In this document: piece after piece, positions 9,016-17,966 of the stretch | Layout of the letters: every line of letters starts with the position of its first letter | Numbering within the stretch: the stretch's first letter is position 1 | Assembly (NCBI RefSeq): GCF_002000025.1 | Contig: NZ_MUZV01000001.1 | Span: forward strand, 434,001 to 498,000 | Origin: Cognaticolwellia aestuarii | Lineage (GTDB): Bacteria > Pseudomonadota > Gammaproteobacteria > Enterobacterales > Alteromonadaceae | Reading direction: 5' to 3' | Length of the DNA: 64,000 nucleotides | The notes under the pieces: generated by a model | Seen by the model: the letters and a program-made list of their open reading frames with translations, nothing else | Told to the model about the DNA's origin: nothing | The model's database searches: none | Program-made: the position numbers and the translations under genes

Positions 9016-10920
9016 ATGTCAATAAGAGTAACGAACAAATTTAAGTTATCAGCTATAGCTATATCTTTAGTAATAGGGTTGTCAGCGTGTGGTGGCGATG
9101 ACGGAGCAAATGGAGCAACAGGTCAAGCAGGCGCTCCAGGTATTGCAGGGACAGATGGTGCTAACGGTTCAAATGGCTCTGACGGAGCTGATGGCGCTAA
9201 TGGCTCAGACGGTACTAACGGCTCTGATGGTGTGAATGGCCAGTCGGCAGCGGTTTTAACTCGCTTAGCGACAGTACCTACTGGTGCAGAGGTTACAGGA
9301 GCCTTTCTTACTGATGAAGGCGACTTGTTCTTCAATGTTCAACATCCCTCTGATGCCAATACCATGACGGACTCGGTTAATGGCAAAGCATACAACAAAG
9401 GTACAGTGGGTGTATTGCGTGGCGTTAACTTTAACAACTTGCCAAAAACAATTGTTAATTCACCGGTACCAGAAACACAAGCAGAGCGTCAAGTTGTGGT
9501 GTCTGCATTAGGTGAATATCAAATTATTGGTCAAACAAATGATACTTTCGCAGACTTAGGCGACAAAGGCTTAGCTGGTGGTTTAGGTGTACATTATGGC
9601 ATTATTTCTGGCGACAAAATTATTGAAAACAACGCGCCTGATTTCAATGGCTATGTGTCAACGGGTGAAGGTGAAGGATACTTATTCACTAACTGGGAGT
9701 CATATCCTGGTGGTGTTAGCCGTATGAAAATAGAAAAAGACCAATTTGGCAGTTGGTCAGTTGCTGAAGCTATGATGGTTGATTTTGATAGTGTTGGTGG
9801 TACAGCGGCGAACTGTTTTGGTTCGGTTTCACCTTGGGGCACACCACTTAGCTCTGAGGAATGGATTGTACGCTCAACAGTAAATTCCACCACTGACGCT
9901 AGCTGGAACGATCCTGCGAATACCAGTACCGATAATTTAGAAGCATTAACAGCGCCTGACTTTCCTAACCCTTACCGTTACGGCTATACCGTTGAAATTA
10001 CTAACGCGACTTCTGATAACCCAGTACCTGTTAAACATTACACAATCGGCCGCTATGAGCATGAAAACTCTACTGTAATGCCAGATCGTCGCACTGTTTA
10101 CTCTTCACAAGATGATACCGGTGGTGTTTTATTTAAATTTGTTGCCGATGCTGATGAAGACTTAAGCTCAGGTACAATTTACGGCGCTAAATTAGTGCAA
10201 GATGCTGGTAGTACAGAACCGGCAACAACCGGTTTTGATGTTACTTGGGTTGAACTAGCCTCAGGTAACAATGCGACGATCGAAGCGTGGATTTCTGATT
10301 ATGATGGCATTGATACTTCTGACTACGTTGATGGCGAAACCAGTTATATGACACTTGCAGACGTACAAGCATGGGCTGATGGTGATGCAACTTATCCGTC
10401 AGTAGCTGAGGGTGGCAGCGCAGTAACAGCGGGCCAACCAATGGACGATAGAGCGGCATTTTTAGAGTCACGTCAAGCCGCTAAAATGAAAGGTGCTACC
10501 GCTGAGTGGCGTAAACTTGAAGGTATTAGTATCAATCACGACCGTGCTCTAGAGGCTGTTGGTGGTGTTGAGGCTATTGCAGACGAAGACGTTACAGCAG
10601 CATATATGTACATGGGCATTGCAGATTTAGACAACACCTTAATTGATGATGAGGGTGATATTCAGTTATCAGCTCGCGTTAAAGATTGTGGTGGTGTATA
10701 CCGCGCTAAACTCGAAGAAAACTATGACTTAGCCCGCATTGAACCGGTAGTAATGGGCAGTACTTACCGCTCTAGCTTAACCGGTGCCCTGCGCTGTGAT
10801 GTTGAGCAACTTTCTCAACCTGATAACGTTATTGTTATGCGCGATGGCCGTATCATTATTGGTGAAGATGGCTTCCAAGAGAACAATACATTATGGATGT
10901 ACGATCCTAAATCTCTTTAA
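9016..10920 (+). CDS. PhoX-family (DUF839) phosphatase-like lipoprotein with collagen-like stalk
   Basis: About 634 residues. Lipobox 'LSAC' gives a lipidated Cys25. Directly after it runs a Gly-X-Y collagen-like tract (about residues 26-75, repeats such as GSDGADGANGSDG). The rest resembles the PhoX/DUF839 beta-propeller family. The 'NCFGSVSPWGT..SSEEW' block keeps a Cys (C267) and Glu pair, equivalent to the metal-binding Cys/Glu of PhoX. 'GRYEHENSTVMPDRRTVYS' and 'DTGGVLFKFVADAD' follow. PhoX enzymes are Ca/Fe phosphatases. Here 'LTCEE' is changed to 'LSSEE', so activity is uncertain. ATG 9016 is preferred over an in-frame TTG at 9004. A terminator follows the gene. Confidence 0.8.
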   Translation: MSIRVTNKFKLSAIAISLVIGLSACGGDDGANGATGQAGAPGIAGTDGANGSNGSDGADGANGSDGTNGSDGVNGQSAAVLTRLATVPTGAEVTGAFLTDEGDLFFNVQHPSDANTMTDSVNGKAYNKGTVGVLRGVNFNNLPKTIVNSPVPETQAERQVVVSALGEYQIIGQTNDTFADLGDKGLAGGLGVHYGIISGDKIIENNAPDFNGYVSTGEGEGYLFTNWESYPGGVSRMKIEKDQFGSWSVAEAMMVDFDSVGGTAANCFGSVSPWGTPLSSEEWIVRSTVNSTTDASWNDPANTSTDNLEALTAPDFPNPYRYGYTVEITNATSDNPVPVKHYTIGRYEHENSTVMPDRRTVYSSQDDTGGVLFKFVADADEDLSSGTIYGAKLVQDAGSTEPATTGFDVTWVELASGNNATIEAWISDYDGIDTSDYVDGETSYMTLADVQAWADGDATYPSVAEGGSAVTAGQPMDDRAAFLESRQAAKMKGATAEWRKLEGISINHDRALEAVGGVEAIADEDVTAAYMYMGIADLDNTLIDDEGDIQLSARVKDCGGVYRAKLEENYDLARIEPVVMGSTYRSSLTGALRCDVEQLSQPDNVIVMRDGRIIIGEDGFQENNTLWMYDPKSL

Positions 10921-10950
10921 TTATATAATTAACTAGATTTATCAATGCAT

Positions 10951-10974
10951 AGCGGGATTCTTCATCCCGCTTTT
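10951..10974 (+). terminator. Intrinsic terminator after the PhoX-type gene
   Basis: Stem GCGGGAT (10952-10958) / ATCCCGC (10964-10970), extendable by A-T, with a five-base loop and then TTTT. It separates the PhoX-type gene from the lipoprotein gene 24 bp further on, unless read through. Confidence 0.85.
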
Positions 10975-10997
10975 ACCCATCTAAAAAATGATAAACT

Positions 10998-12713
10998 ATG
11001 CGATATTCAATTAAAATAATAGTACTATTTTTAAGCCTTTTTCTTATCTCTGCTTGTTCGGATGACAACAATAAAGCCTGGACAGAGCATAGTAATGACA
11101 GTGTTGCTGCGCTAATAATGCCAAGTACCTCGCCTGCAGATTCACCTTACTCTGAAGGCGATGTCATTCCGGCAACCGCTTATATAGCGCATCAAGAAAT
11201 TTACAATGCTGAGGCAGTTATTCCACCTCAGTGTTATACCAAAACCGAAGGCAATAACAACCCATGTTACGCTTGCCATCAGACTTATAAAAACAGCCCC
11301 AATCGCCCTAACACCATGAATGATGGTGACTTACAAGGTGAATACCAATTTTCTGATTTAGGCACAAACAACCACTGGAAAAATTTATTTGTCGATAGAA
11401 CACAATTAATCGCTGATATATCAGATCAAGAAATAAAACAATGGGTTTCGCAAGACAACTATAGCGCTTTTATAGAAAAGTTTAGCAGCGACCCAAACTG
11501 GTACGGTGAAGTTACCCCAATTAAAAACTTAGCACAGCCTAACCAAGCTTTTGATACGAATGGTTTAGCAAAAGATGGCAGCCACTGGGTAGCATTTAAC
11601 TATAAGCCTTTCCCAAGTACTTTCTGGCCAACCAATGGCTCAACGGGTGATGCGATGATCCGCTTACCTAAAGCCTTTAGAGAACAAAATGGTCAATATT
11701 CTAGCGATGTTTACTTTGCTAATTTAGCCTTAGTAGAAATGACCATGAAAGCAGCTAAAAACATCACCACTATCCCAGTATCTGAGCATGTAATTGGCGA
11801 AGATATTAATGGCGATGGCCAGTTAACCACTCAAGTTAGCCAAGTCAAGCTACGCTCACATTATTTCGGTGACGCAAAAAATATCCCATTAAGTCACTTG
11901 CTATACCCTGAAAATACCGAGTTTTTACACACCGTTCGTTATATCGGAATAAACGACGACGGCACGGTATACAATGCGCCACGCATGAAAGAAGTACGCT
12001 ACATGAAAAAGCACAGCTTTAAAGACAAAGCAGAATTGGCGTCAGAATATTACTTAGAGGCCAAAGAGAAACATTTTGAGAACTTACCGCAAGTGCACTT
12101 ATTAGGCGATAAAGGTGTAAATAGTAATATGGGCTGGACACTCAATGCTTACATTGAAAACGCCAACGGTGATTTACGCCATCAAAACTCTCAAGAGTTA
12201 GCTTTTTGTGCGGGTTGTCACAAAACTATCGGCTCAACATTAGATCAAACTTTTTCTTTTCCCCGCAAGGTGACAGGCGCAGCAGGTTGGGGTTATATCA
12301 ACTTAGCAGCACAACATGATGCTCCCAATATTGGCGAAGAAAACGGAGAAATACTGACATATTTACAGAGAGTTGGCGGTGGTGATGAGTTTCGTCAAAA
12401 TAACGAAATGCTGCAACGCTGGTTTAATCAAGACGGTAGTGTCAATACACAAAAAGTGCTTAATGCCGGCAGTGTTTTTGAACTTATTACGCCGTCAGCT
12501 GAGCGTGCGCTGAAGTTAAATAAGGCCTATTTATCTATCGTGCGTGAACAAAGTTATATTTTTGGTCGCGACGCTAATTTAACTTCTGCTACTAACGTTT
12601 TGAAACAAGTTGATGAAAGCCAAGCTCCGCTGGCGCCAGAGCATCGTTATACTTGGGATATGCGCCTCAATTGGTCAAAAAATTTAACAACACCAACAGC
12701 TAAAATGGACTAA
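10998..12713 (+). CDS. Lipoprotein with two CXXCH haem-binding motifs
   Basis: 571 residues with a type II signal peptide (lipobox 'LISAC', Cys20). Two c-type haem attachment motifs lie far apart: C90-YA-C93-H94 and C404-AG-C407-H408. A 'DINGDGQL' loop resembling a calcium-binding loop lies between them. No other named domain is recognisable, and the two haem sites sit in a large non-cytochrome-like body. It is probably a periplasmic or outer-membrane-attached redox protein. The next gene starts 5 bp later, so the two form an operon. Substrate and partner are unknown. The 'ALNLNKAYLSIV'-type C-terminus gives no further clue. Confidence 0.75.
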   Translation: MRYSIKIIVLFLSLFLISACSDDNNKAWTEHSNDSVAALIMPSTSPADSPYSEGDVIPATAYIAHQEIYNAEAVIPPQCYTKTEGNNNPCYACHQTYKNSPNRPNTMNDGDLQGEYQFSDLGTNNHWKNLFVDRTQLIADISDQEIKQWVSQDNYSAFIEKFSSDPNWYGEVTPIKNLAQPNQAFDTNGLAKDGSHWVAFNYKPFPSTFWPTNGSTGDAMIRLPKAFREQNGQYSSDVYFANLALVEMTMKAAKNITTIPVSEHVIGEDINGDGQLTTQVSQVKLRSHYFGDAKNIPLSHLLYPENTEFLHTVRYIGINDDGTVYNAPRMKEVRYMKKHSFKDKAELASEYYLEAKEKHFENLPQVHLLGDKGVNSNMGWTLNAYIENANGDLRHQNSQELAFCAGCHKTIGSTLDQTFSFPRKVTGAAGWGYINLAAQHDAPNIGEENGEILTYLQRVGGGDEFRQNNEMLQRWFNQDGSVNTQKVLNAGSVFELITPSAERALKLNKAYLSIVREQSYIFGRDANLTSATNVLKQVDESQAPLAPEHRYTWDMRLNWSKNLTTPTAKMD

Positions 12714-12718
12714 ATACC

Positions 12719-13426
12719 ATGGAATTTGCGCTATTTGATTTTGTTATCGCCAGTTTGTTAATGGGGTTAGGTATCGGTTCAGATGTTGCTATCGCTACAT
12801 TTGCTAGGGCAAAACAACTCGTTCGTTTACGAACGGCCATTATTTGGATTGTCGGGGTATCGTTTACTCATACGGTATTTCCGATGTTAGGTTACTTGCT
12901 AACATACTTTAGCCTGCAACTTCAGCCCGGCATAGAGCCTGTGGTTGGCTTGATCGCATTTAGCTTTATTTTCTTATATCTAAAGGGCGAGTTGGCTGAC
13001 TTTGTTAATCCTGGTAATGATACGCAAGATAGACAAATACTGGTAACGTTAGGGCTGATATTAGCGGTAAGCTGGGATGCATTATGGTCCGGACCGGCTA
13101 AATCAGCACAAGTAATTGGATGGCCAGAATTGTTTGTTTGGCTGTCGTTTATTGTTGTTGGGCTTTTTGTTTCAACACTTGCGGTGATTAGTTTACAGTT
13201 TGCTCGACGTTTTACAGGTGTGATAGAAAACAAGCACAATTCACGCTGGTGTATCTATTGGCTACAGTACACTGTGGTGGGCTATTTTGCCTTGCTTGCT
13301 TTGTTTAATTATACCTTAGGCTTGCAGCTTTATTGGTGGCAAACGTTGTTAAGTTCAGCGGTGATTATTGCACTATTAATGAGCCCTGCATTACACAAGG
13401 GCTCTTACAAAACATTAGAAAGTTAA
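12719..13426 (+). CDS. Six-helix membrane protein, MntP/LysE-superfamily-like
   Basis: 235 residues, strongly hydrophobic, with about six transmembrane helices. Two internally similar halves each carry an Asp in a membrane segment: 'GLGIGSDVAIATFARA' near the N-terminus and 'VSWDALWSGPAKSAQ' in the middle. This resembles the two-fold repeat with conserved Asp of MntP-type exporters, but sequence identity is too low for a firm call. It starts 5 bp after the haem-lipoprotein gene. Possible roles are metal or small-molecule transport linked to that protein (inference). Confidence 0.6.
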   Translation: MEFALFDFVIASLLMGLGIGSDVAIATFARAKQLVRLRTAIIWIVGVSFTHTVFPMLGYLLTYFSLQLQPGIEPVVGLIAFSFIFLYLKGELADFVNPGNDTQDRQILVTLGLILAVSWDALWSGPAKSAQVIGWPELFVWLSFIVVGLFVSTLAVISLQFARRFTGVIENKHNSRWCIYWLQYTVVGYFALLALFNYTLGLQLYWWQTLLSSAVIIALLMSPALHKGSYKTLES

Positions 13427-13452
13427 GCCGCGAAAAACCCATATAATCGCTA

Positions 13453-13508
13453 ATATCGGCAAACATAAAGTGTTGTTTACAGTATCTACGCTACAGGTTT
13501 GCCAATAT
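13453..13508. repeat. Inverted repeat between convergent genes
   Basis: Arms ATATCGGCAAAC (13453-13464) and GTTTGCCAATAT (13497-13508) pair over 12 bases with a single wobble and a 32-base loop. It lies between the membrane-protein gene and the 3' end of proC, so a bidirectional terminator or mRNA-stabilising stem is plausible. There is no U-tract. Confidence 0.45.
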
Positions 13509-13570
13509 ACGATAGCTTTCTTAGATGCTTATCATAGTTGGTTGTCATAAGTAGTTATCACAGAGCTATC

Positions 13571-14386
13571 TTATGAAGCCGCTTTGTTGGCCGCTGCTTG
13601 CATAGCCTGATACACAATATCTTTAAAGTTGTTATTCGCAAAAGAGACAAGCGCTTGATGCGTGGTGCCATTTGGCGAGGTAACTTGCTCTTTAAGTTCA
13701 ACCACCGATGAGGCTGAGCTTGATGCCATGGTCAACGCCCCTATGCCCGATTGCATTGCTGCTGCCTCAGCTTGTTTATAAGTGAGGCCGAGTTTTTCAC
13801 CAGACTCAATCATGGCCTCTAAAAATAAGAAGAAATATGCTGGCGCACTGCCGGCTATCGCGACCACTGCTGGCATTTTACTTTCATCGTCTAACCACAG
13901 CGTTTTACCAATACAAGAAAGTACATTATCAGCCAAGGTAATGCTTTCTTGATCACAGCTTTTAGCAGCGACTAAGCCAGTTAACCCCTTTCGCACAGCA
14001 CTCGGTAAATTTGGCATTGCCGCCATAACCTGCTGGTCATCATCAAAGTATGCTTGCAGTTGCTTGCTGCTTACACCCGCAGCAAGGTTAATAATCAAGG
14101 GTTTTGTACCATCACGCTGTATGGCTGTATTTAACTCAGTGGCAACGGTACTAACAATATTTGGCTTTACAGCAATGAAAATAATATCAGCAAAGATTAC
14201 TGCCGCACTGTTATTTTCATTAACGTTCAAGGAAAATTTATTAACCAAAGCATCACGAGTTGCTGCTGTAGGTGCACATACCAAGATATTTTCAGGCGGA
14301 AATTCAGCCGCTATAAACCCACTTAGCATGGCCTGCGCCATATTACCGCCACCAATAAAGGCTATTTTAGTTTGTTGAGTCGTCAT
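13571..14386 (-). CDS. proC: Pyrroline-5-carboxylate reductase
   Basis: Last step of proline synthesis: NAD(P)H-dependent reduction of pyrroline-5-carboxylate. Rossmann motif 'IGGGNMAQAMLSGF' at the N-terminus, 'FIAVKPN' strand, and the C-terminal helical signature 'AGSAPAYFFLFLEAMIE' with 'EQVTSPNGTTHQAL'. Its 271 aa is standard. It starts 2 bp after the proA stop and is the last gene of the proBAC operon. The grouping of proC with proBA differs from E. coli. Confidence 0.96.
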   Translation of the reverse strand: MTTQQTKIAFIGGGNMAQAMLSGFIAAEFPPENILVCAPTAATRDALVNKFSLNVNENNSAAVIFADIIFIAVKPNIVSTVATELNTAIQRDGTKPLIINLAAGVSSKQLQAYFDDDQQVMAAMPNLPSAVRKGLTGLVAAKSCDQESITLADNVLSCIGKTLWLDDESKMPAVVAIAGSAPAYFFLFLEAMIESGEKLGLTYKQAEAAAMQSGIGALTMASSSASSVVELKEQVTSPNGTTHQALVSFANNNFKDIVYQAMQAAANKAAS

Positions 14387-14388
14387 GG

Positions 14389-15636
14389 TTATGCCCTAAC
14401 TTGGCCGTCGCCATTAACCAAATATTTTTCGGTGGTTAATGACTCGATCCCCATCGGGCCATAAGCATGTAATTTTGTCGTGGCGATACCTATTTCAGCA
14501 CCCAGACCTAACTGAGAGCCATCAGAGAAACGCGAAGAAGCGTTCACCATCACCACAGAGGCATCAACAAGTTGCTGAAACTTTGTCGCCGCTTGCAAGT
14601 CTTCAGTACATATCACTTCAGTGTGGTTGCTACCAAATTGATCAATATGTTCAATCGCTTGCGCAAAGTCATCGACAACACGAACGGCAATTTCTAAGCT
14701 CAAATACTCTTCACCAAACTCGTCTAGGGTTATTTGCTTACTATTTTCAAAATAAGGTACGCTGATTTCACAGCCATTAACTCGCACGCCTTTTTCTTTA
14801 AAGTGCTCTGCTACCATAGGCAAAAATTCTGCTGCAATATCTTTATGCACCAATAAAGCTTCTAAAGCGTTACAAACACCTGTGCGCTGGGTTTTACCGT
14901 TTGATAATACTTTCAAGGTTTTATTTAGGTCGGCAGCTTTATCCGCATACAAATGACAAACCCCTTTATAATGTTGAATAACGGGTATTTGACTATTTTC
15001 ACTAACAAAATTTATTAGCCCTTCACCACCTCTTGGAATAACCAAGTTAATGTATTTTTTCTGGGTAAGTAATTCTGTCATCAAGGCTCTGTCGGGATCA
15101 GCGATAACGGTAATAATTTCTTTAGGTAATTGATAGGCAACTAAAACATCTTGTAGTACTTTCGCAATAGCTAAACTACTGTTTAACGCTTCTTTTCCGC
15201 CTCTTAAAATCACCGCATTGCCTGACTTAATGCATAAGCCGGCAGCATCAGCTGTCACGTTAGGTCGCGCTTCAAAAATCATACAAATAACACCTAACGG
15301 TATACGCATTTTACTGATTTTAAGCCCATTAGGCATAACATCTTGATCTTTAATCGTGCCAACAACATCGGGGAGTTGTGCGACGGTTTCTAGTCCTACT
15401 GCCATGTCTTCGATACGTTGGTCGTTTAATTGTAATCGGTCAACCATCGATTCACTCAAACCATTTTTTACTGCAAATTCAATATCGATAGCATTGGCCT
15501 TAAAGATCTCAGCTTTACTGACTCTCAGCGCAACGGCCATATCATTAAGAAGTGTTGATTTAGTTTCAGCCGTTTGAATTGCCATGACTTTAGCCGCTTG
15601 GGCTGCATTGTGTGAAATAGTGGTAATTAAATTCAT
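14389..15636 (-). CDS. proA: Gamma-glutamyl phosphate reductase
   Basis: Second step of proline synthesis: reduces gamma-glutamyl phosphate to glutamate semialdehyde. Aldehyde-dehydrogenase fold of 415 aa with 'IFEARPNVTADAAGLC', 'GNAVILRGGKEA' and the catalytic Cys in 'TGVCNALEALLVH'. The C-terminus has 'SRFSDGSQLGLGAEIGI'. Its ATG overlaps the proB stop by one base (TAATG), so translation is coupled. Confidence 0.97.
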   Translation of the reverse strand: MNLITTISHNAAQAAKVMAIQTAETKSTLLNDMAVALRVSKAEIFKANAIDIEFAVKNGLSESMVDRLQLNDQRIEDMAVGLETVAQLPDVVGTIKDQDVMPNGLKISKMRIPLGVICMIFEARPNVTADAAGLCIKSGNAVILRGGKEALNSSLAIAKVLQDVLVAYQLPKEIITVIADPDRALMTELLTQKKYINLVIPRGGEGLINFVSENSQIPVIQHYKGVCHLYADKAADLNKTLKVLSNGKTQRTGVCNALEALLVHKDIAAEFLPMVAEHFKEKGVRVNGCEISVPYFENSKQITLDEFGEEYLSLEIAVRVVDDFAQAIEHIDQFGSNHTEVICTEDLQAATKFQQLVDASVVMVNASSRFSDGSQLGLGAEIGIATTKLHAYGPMGIESLTTEKYLVNGDGQVRA

Positions 15637-16751
15637 TATGACTCCATTAACGCAATATATTGTTTTGAAATTATCGGTTCTTGCGTTTTATCTAATTGTT
15701 CGGAAAAATCTTGGTTGTCGCTATCTGCAACAAAGTTAAGTAGGCAGCTACTGTAATTGGTTTTAACTTTCGCTAATTTATCGCCATTGTCTTTTCGCAA
15801 CATAACAATATCACCCGAGGAAAAATCACCTTTTACACTCAATAAATCTTCGGCAAGTAATAAGTCACTGGACTCAGTATCCGTAATGTCGTATTGATTG
15901 CCAACAATCAATTCCCCTTGAGCACGTGTGGTGTGACGCATCCAATGAACGCCATCAAGCATAGGGTTTTTATGCGAATAAAAGTGCGTTCCCGGATTGC
16001 CATTTGCTAATAATGTTTTAAAGCTATCAGCTTTAAAACCGTTCACTATATAAGTATCAATACCGTGTGATACTGCTTTTTCAGCCGCTTGAATTTTTGT
16101 TTTCATGCCGCCAGTTCCAACATCACTGGTTGCGCCACCTGCCATGCCATAAATTTTGGCGTTAATTTGATAAACATCGGCAACTAATTTTGCATCTTTG
16201 TTGATATGAGGATTTTCTTCATATAAACCGTCAATATCAGAGCAAATGATTAATGCATCAGCATGTGCTGCTGAGGCAACCATAGCTGATAAGTTGTCAT
16301 TATCACCGACTTTAAGCTTGTCTGTAGTTACGGCATCGTTTTCATTAATAATAGGTAAAATATCATTCGCTAATAAGGTTTCTATAGTGTCTCTGATACT
16401 TTCATAACGAACACGGTTACGTAAATCGGCGTGTGTTAATAACAGCTGAGCGGCTGGAAAATCGAATAGTTCATCCCATGTTGCCATCATTTCTGCTTGT
16501 CCGGCAGCAGCCATGGCCTTTTTAATAACAATATTAGCGGCTTCGCTATTATTGTTATTACGCTCAAATAAGTGTGCACCAGCAGCTATCGAGCCTGAAG
16601 AAACAAGCACTACTTGTATGCCCGATAAGCGACATTGAATGATAAAGTTTGCGATGCTGAGTAAATACTTACTACTACAACCGGCTTTTTCAGGGGCAAT
16701 CAAAGCACTACCGACTTTAATTACTATTCTCTGCCATTGTTTAATATTCAC
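15636..16751 (-). CDS. proB: Glutamate 5-kinase
   Basis: First, normally feedback-inhibited step of proline synthesis. The amino-acid kinase domain shows 'IVIKVGSALIAP', 'VSSGSIAAGAHLF', 'INENDAVTTDKLKVGDND' and 'GTGGMKTKIQAAE'. A C-terminal PUA domain (about residues 280-360) follows, with 'VKGDFSSGDIVML'. Its 371 aa is typical for the two-domain form. It is the first gene of the operon. The leader upstream shows no clear attenuator. Confidence 0.97.
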   Translation of the reverse strand: MNIKQWQRIVIKVGSALIAPEKAGCSSKYLLSIANFIIQCRLSGIQVVLVSSGSIAAGAHLFERNNNNSEAANIVIKKAMAAAGQAEMMATWDELFDFPAAQLLLTHADLRNRVRYESIRDTIETLLANDILPIINENDAVTTDKLKVGDNDNLSAMVASAAHADALIICSDIDGLYEENPHINKDAKLVADVYQINAKIYGMAGGATSDVGTGGMKTKIQAAEKAVSHGIDTYIVNGFKADSFKTLLANGNPGTHFYSHKNPMLDGVHWMRHTTRAQGELIVGNQYDITDTESSDLLLAEDLLSVKGDFSSGDIVMLRKDNGDKLAKVKTNYSSCLLNFVADSDNQDFSEQLDKTQEPIISKQYIALMES

Positions 16752-17211
16752 GGTAAATCCTTAGTTTTTATACTGATGTTTACTTATTCATTTATCACTA
16801 ACCATAATAATGATGAGTGCAGTAGCAACCACACCAGCTGATAATTATTTGAATAAGATAATTCCACTACAAACTAAATAAAATAATAAACTTGCTGCTA
16901 ATATCGATTAACGCCTCTTTAACAACATATTTTTAATTTTATCCATCAAACGAATATCGTGAGGAATTCAGTATATGTTTGTTAAAGCCCACTTAACGCG
17001 GAATATCACCCTACCAATCAGAACTTAAAATCATGATGATAAAACAATAATTTAATTGATTTTATTTAATTTAAAAATACAGGTGTGTGCTTAAAATTGC
17101 GGGGATATAGCAGCTAACGATAACAGCTAAAAGATAGGCCTTCTAAAGTAAAACACTCTGCTGAAGTTTTATCTGAAATATTGATAACTTTTTCCTCTTT
17201 ATTTAATTAAT

Positions 17212-17258
17212 ATTAACATAGTTAGTACACTAAAGATTTGTATACTAACTATATTAAT
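17212..17258. repeat. Large imperfect palindrome with TTAGTACACTAA operator-like motif
   Basis: Arms 17212-17230 and 17240-17258 match at 17 of 19 positions around a 9-base loop. The core ATAGTTAGTA/TACTAACTAT is perfect. The 12-mer TTAGTACACTAA (17222-17233) occurs again at 17418-17429, and a variant lies on the other arm (17238-17249). Repeated even palindromes of this kind are typical of repressor operators. No recognisable regulator gene is adjacent. Confidence 0.55.
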
Positions 17259-17647
17259 CAGAAAGATCAAGAGTGCTCAATTAATCATCATTGCATCCAT
17301 ATAGATTGCCTAATAATCATCTTATTGTGCAAAAGTGGCATTTTATTAAACTATTCAAGGCTGTTCTGGCAGAAGTTTTATAATTTATGCATTTTTCTAA
17401 CATGAAAAACAAAAAGATTAGTACACTAATTAAGTTAAATGAAACATTACTCAGCGTAATAAACAATTCAGTGAAATGAACTACTCAGAACTTACTAAAA
17501 GCATTTACCTGTAAATCAAGAATCAAAGCGAAGTCACATTAGCCACAACAAGATCAAACGGTGATACTCATACCGCAATAGTGGTGCAAATACCTTTAAT
17601 AGTTTCGAAAAATCAGCAGTATCTTTAGTCGAAGGTAAGGTGCAATT

Positions 17648-17696
17648 GATATAGTCGTTATGATTAGCTCTACCCGCTAATCATAACGACTATATC
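17648..17696. repeat. Perfect 21-bp inverted repeat (hairpin)
   Basis: Bases 17648-17668 are perfectly complementary to 17676-17696, with a 7-base loop TCTACCC. There is no U-tract on either side, so it is not a standard intrinsic terminator. It lacks the bulges and the RYYYAAC/GTTRRRY ends of an integron attC. It lies about 270 bp downstream of the outer-membrane barrel gene. It could be a genome-wide dispersed hairpin, a replication/recombination site or an RNA structure. Confidence 0.8.
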
Positions 17697-17966
17697 TCTA
17701 TTAACGTGAAATTTGGTGTGCACGAGTTACCTTTTATTGTCGAGTTGGCTATGATCAATGAGTGATTAGCTGAATACAGCACTAATAGCCTATATTTAAG
17801 CGCATATAGCTATAACTACTACATAGTAAAATAAACATAACCCCATGATATTTAATGTATCGTTTGAAAGGTGTCATGGGGGGGAATTCACAGCGCATTT
17901 ACTAGGCATGCTGATGACTTTACCAATGAATGCGCAAGCTGCCTTTTGATACCACTAAGAAATTGA

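Larger units (their letters stand above)
16752..17966. other. 1.2-kb gene-free tract between proB and the outer-membrane barrel gene
   Basis: All six frames are broken by many stops. It contains two inverted repeats and a recurring TTAGTACACTAA motif, listed separately. A 34-codon frame at 17845-17949 ends in a signal-peptide-like 'LMTLPMNAQAAF', but it has no SD and stops there, so it may be a decayed start of a secreted protein. The tract probably holds the proB promoter near 16760-16900. The rest looks like a decayed or regulatory region. Confidence 0.5.

Noticed and set aside
17648-17696. Integron attC or intrinsic terminator reading of the hairpin
   Set aside because: Arms are perfect without attC bulges or conserved ends, no integrase is near, and no U-tract follows.
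17845-17949. 34-codon ORF with signal-peptide-like end
   Set aside because: No SD, no homologous domain and a stop right after the hydrophobic stretch; at most a decayed start.
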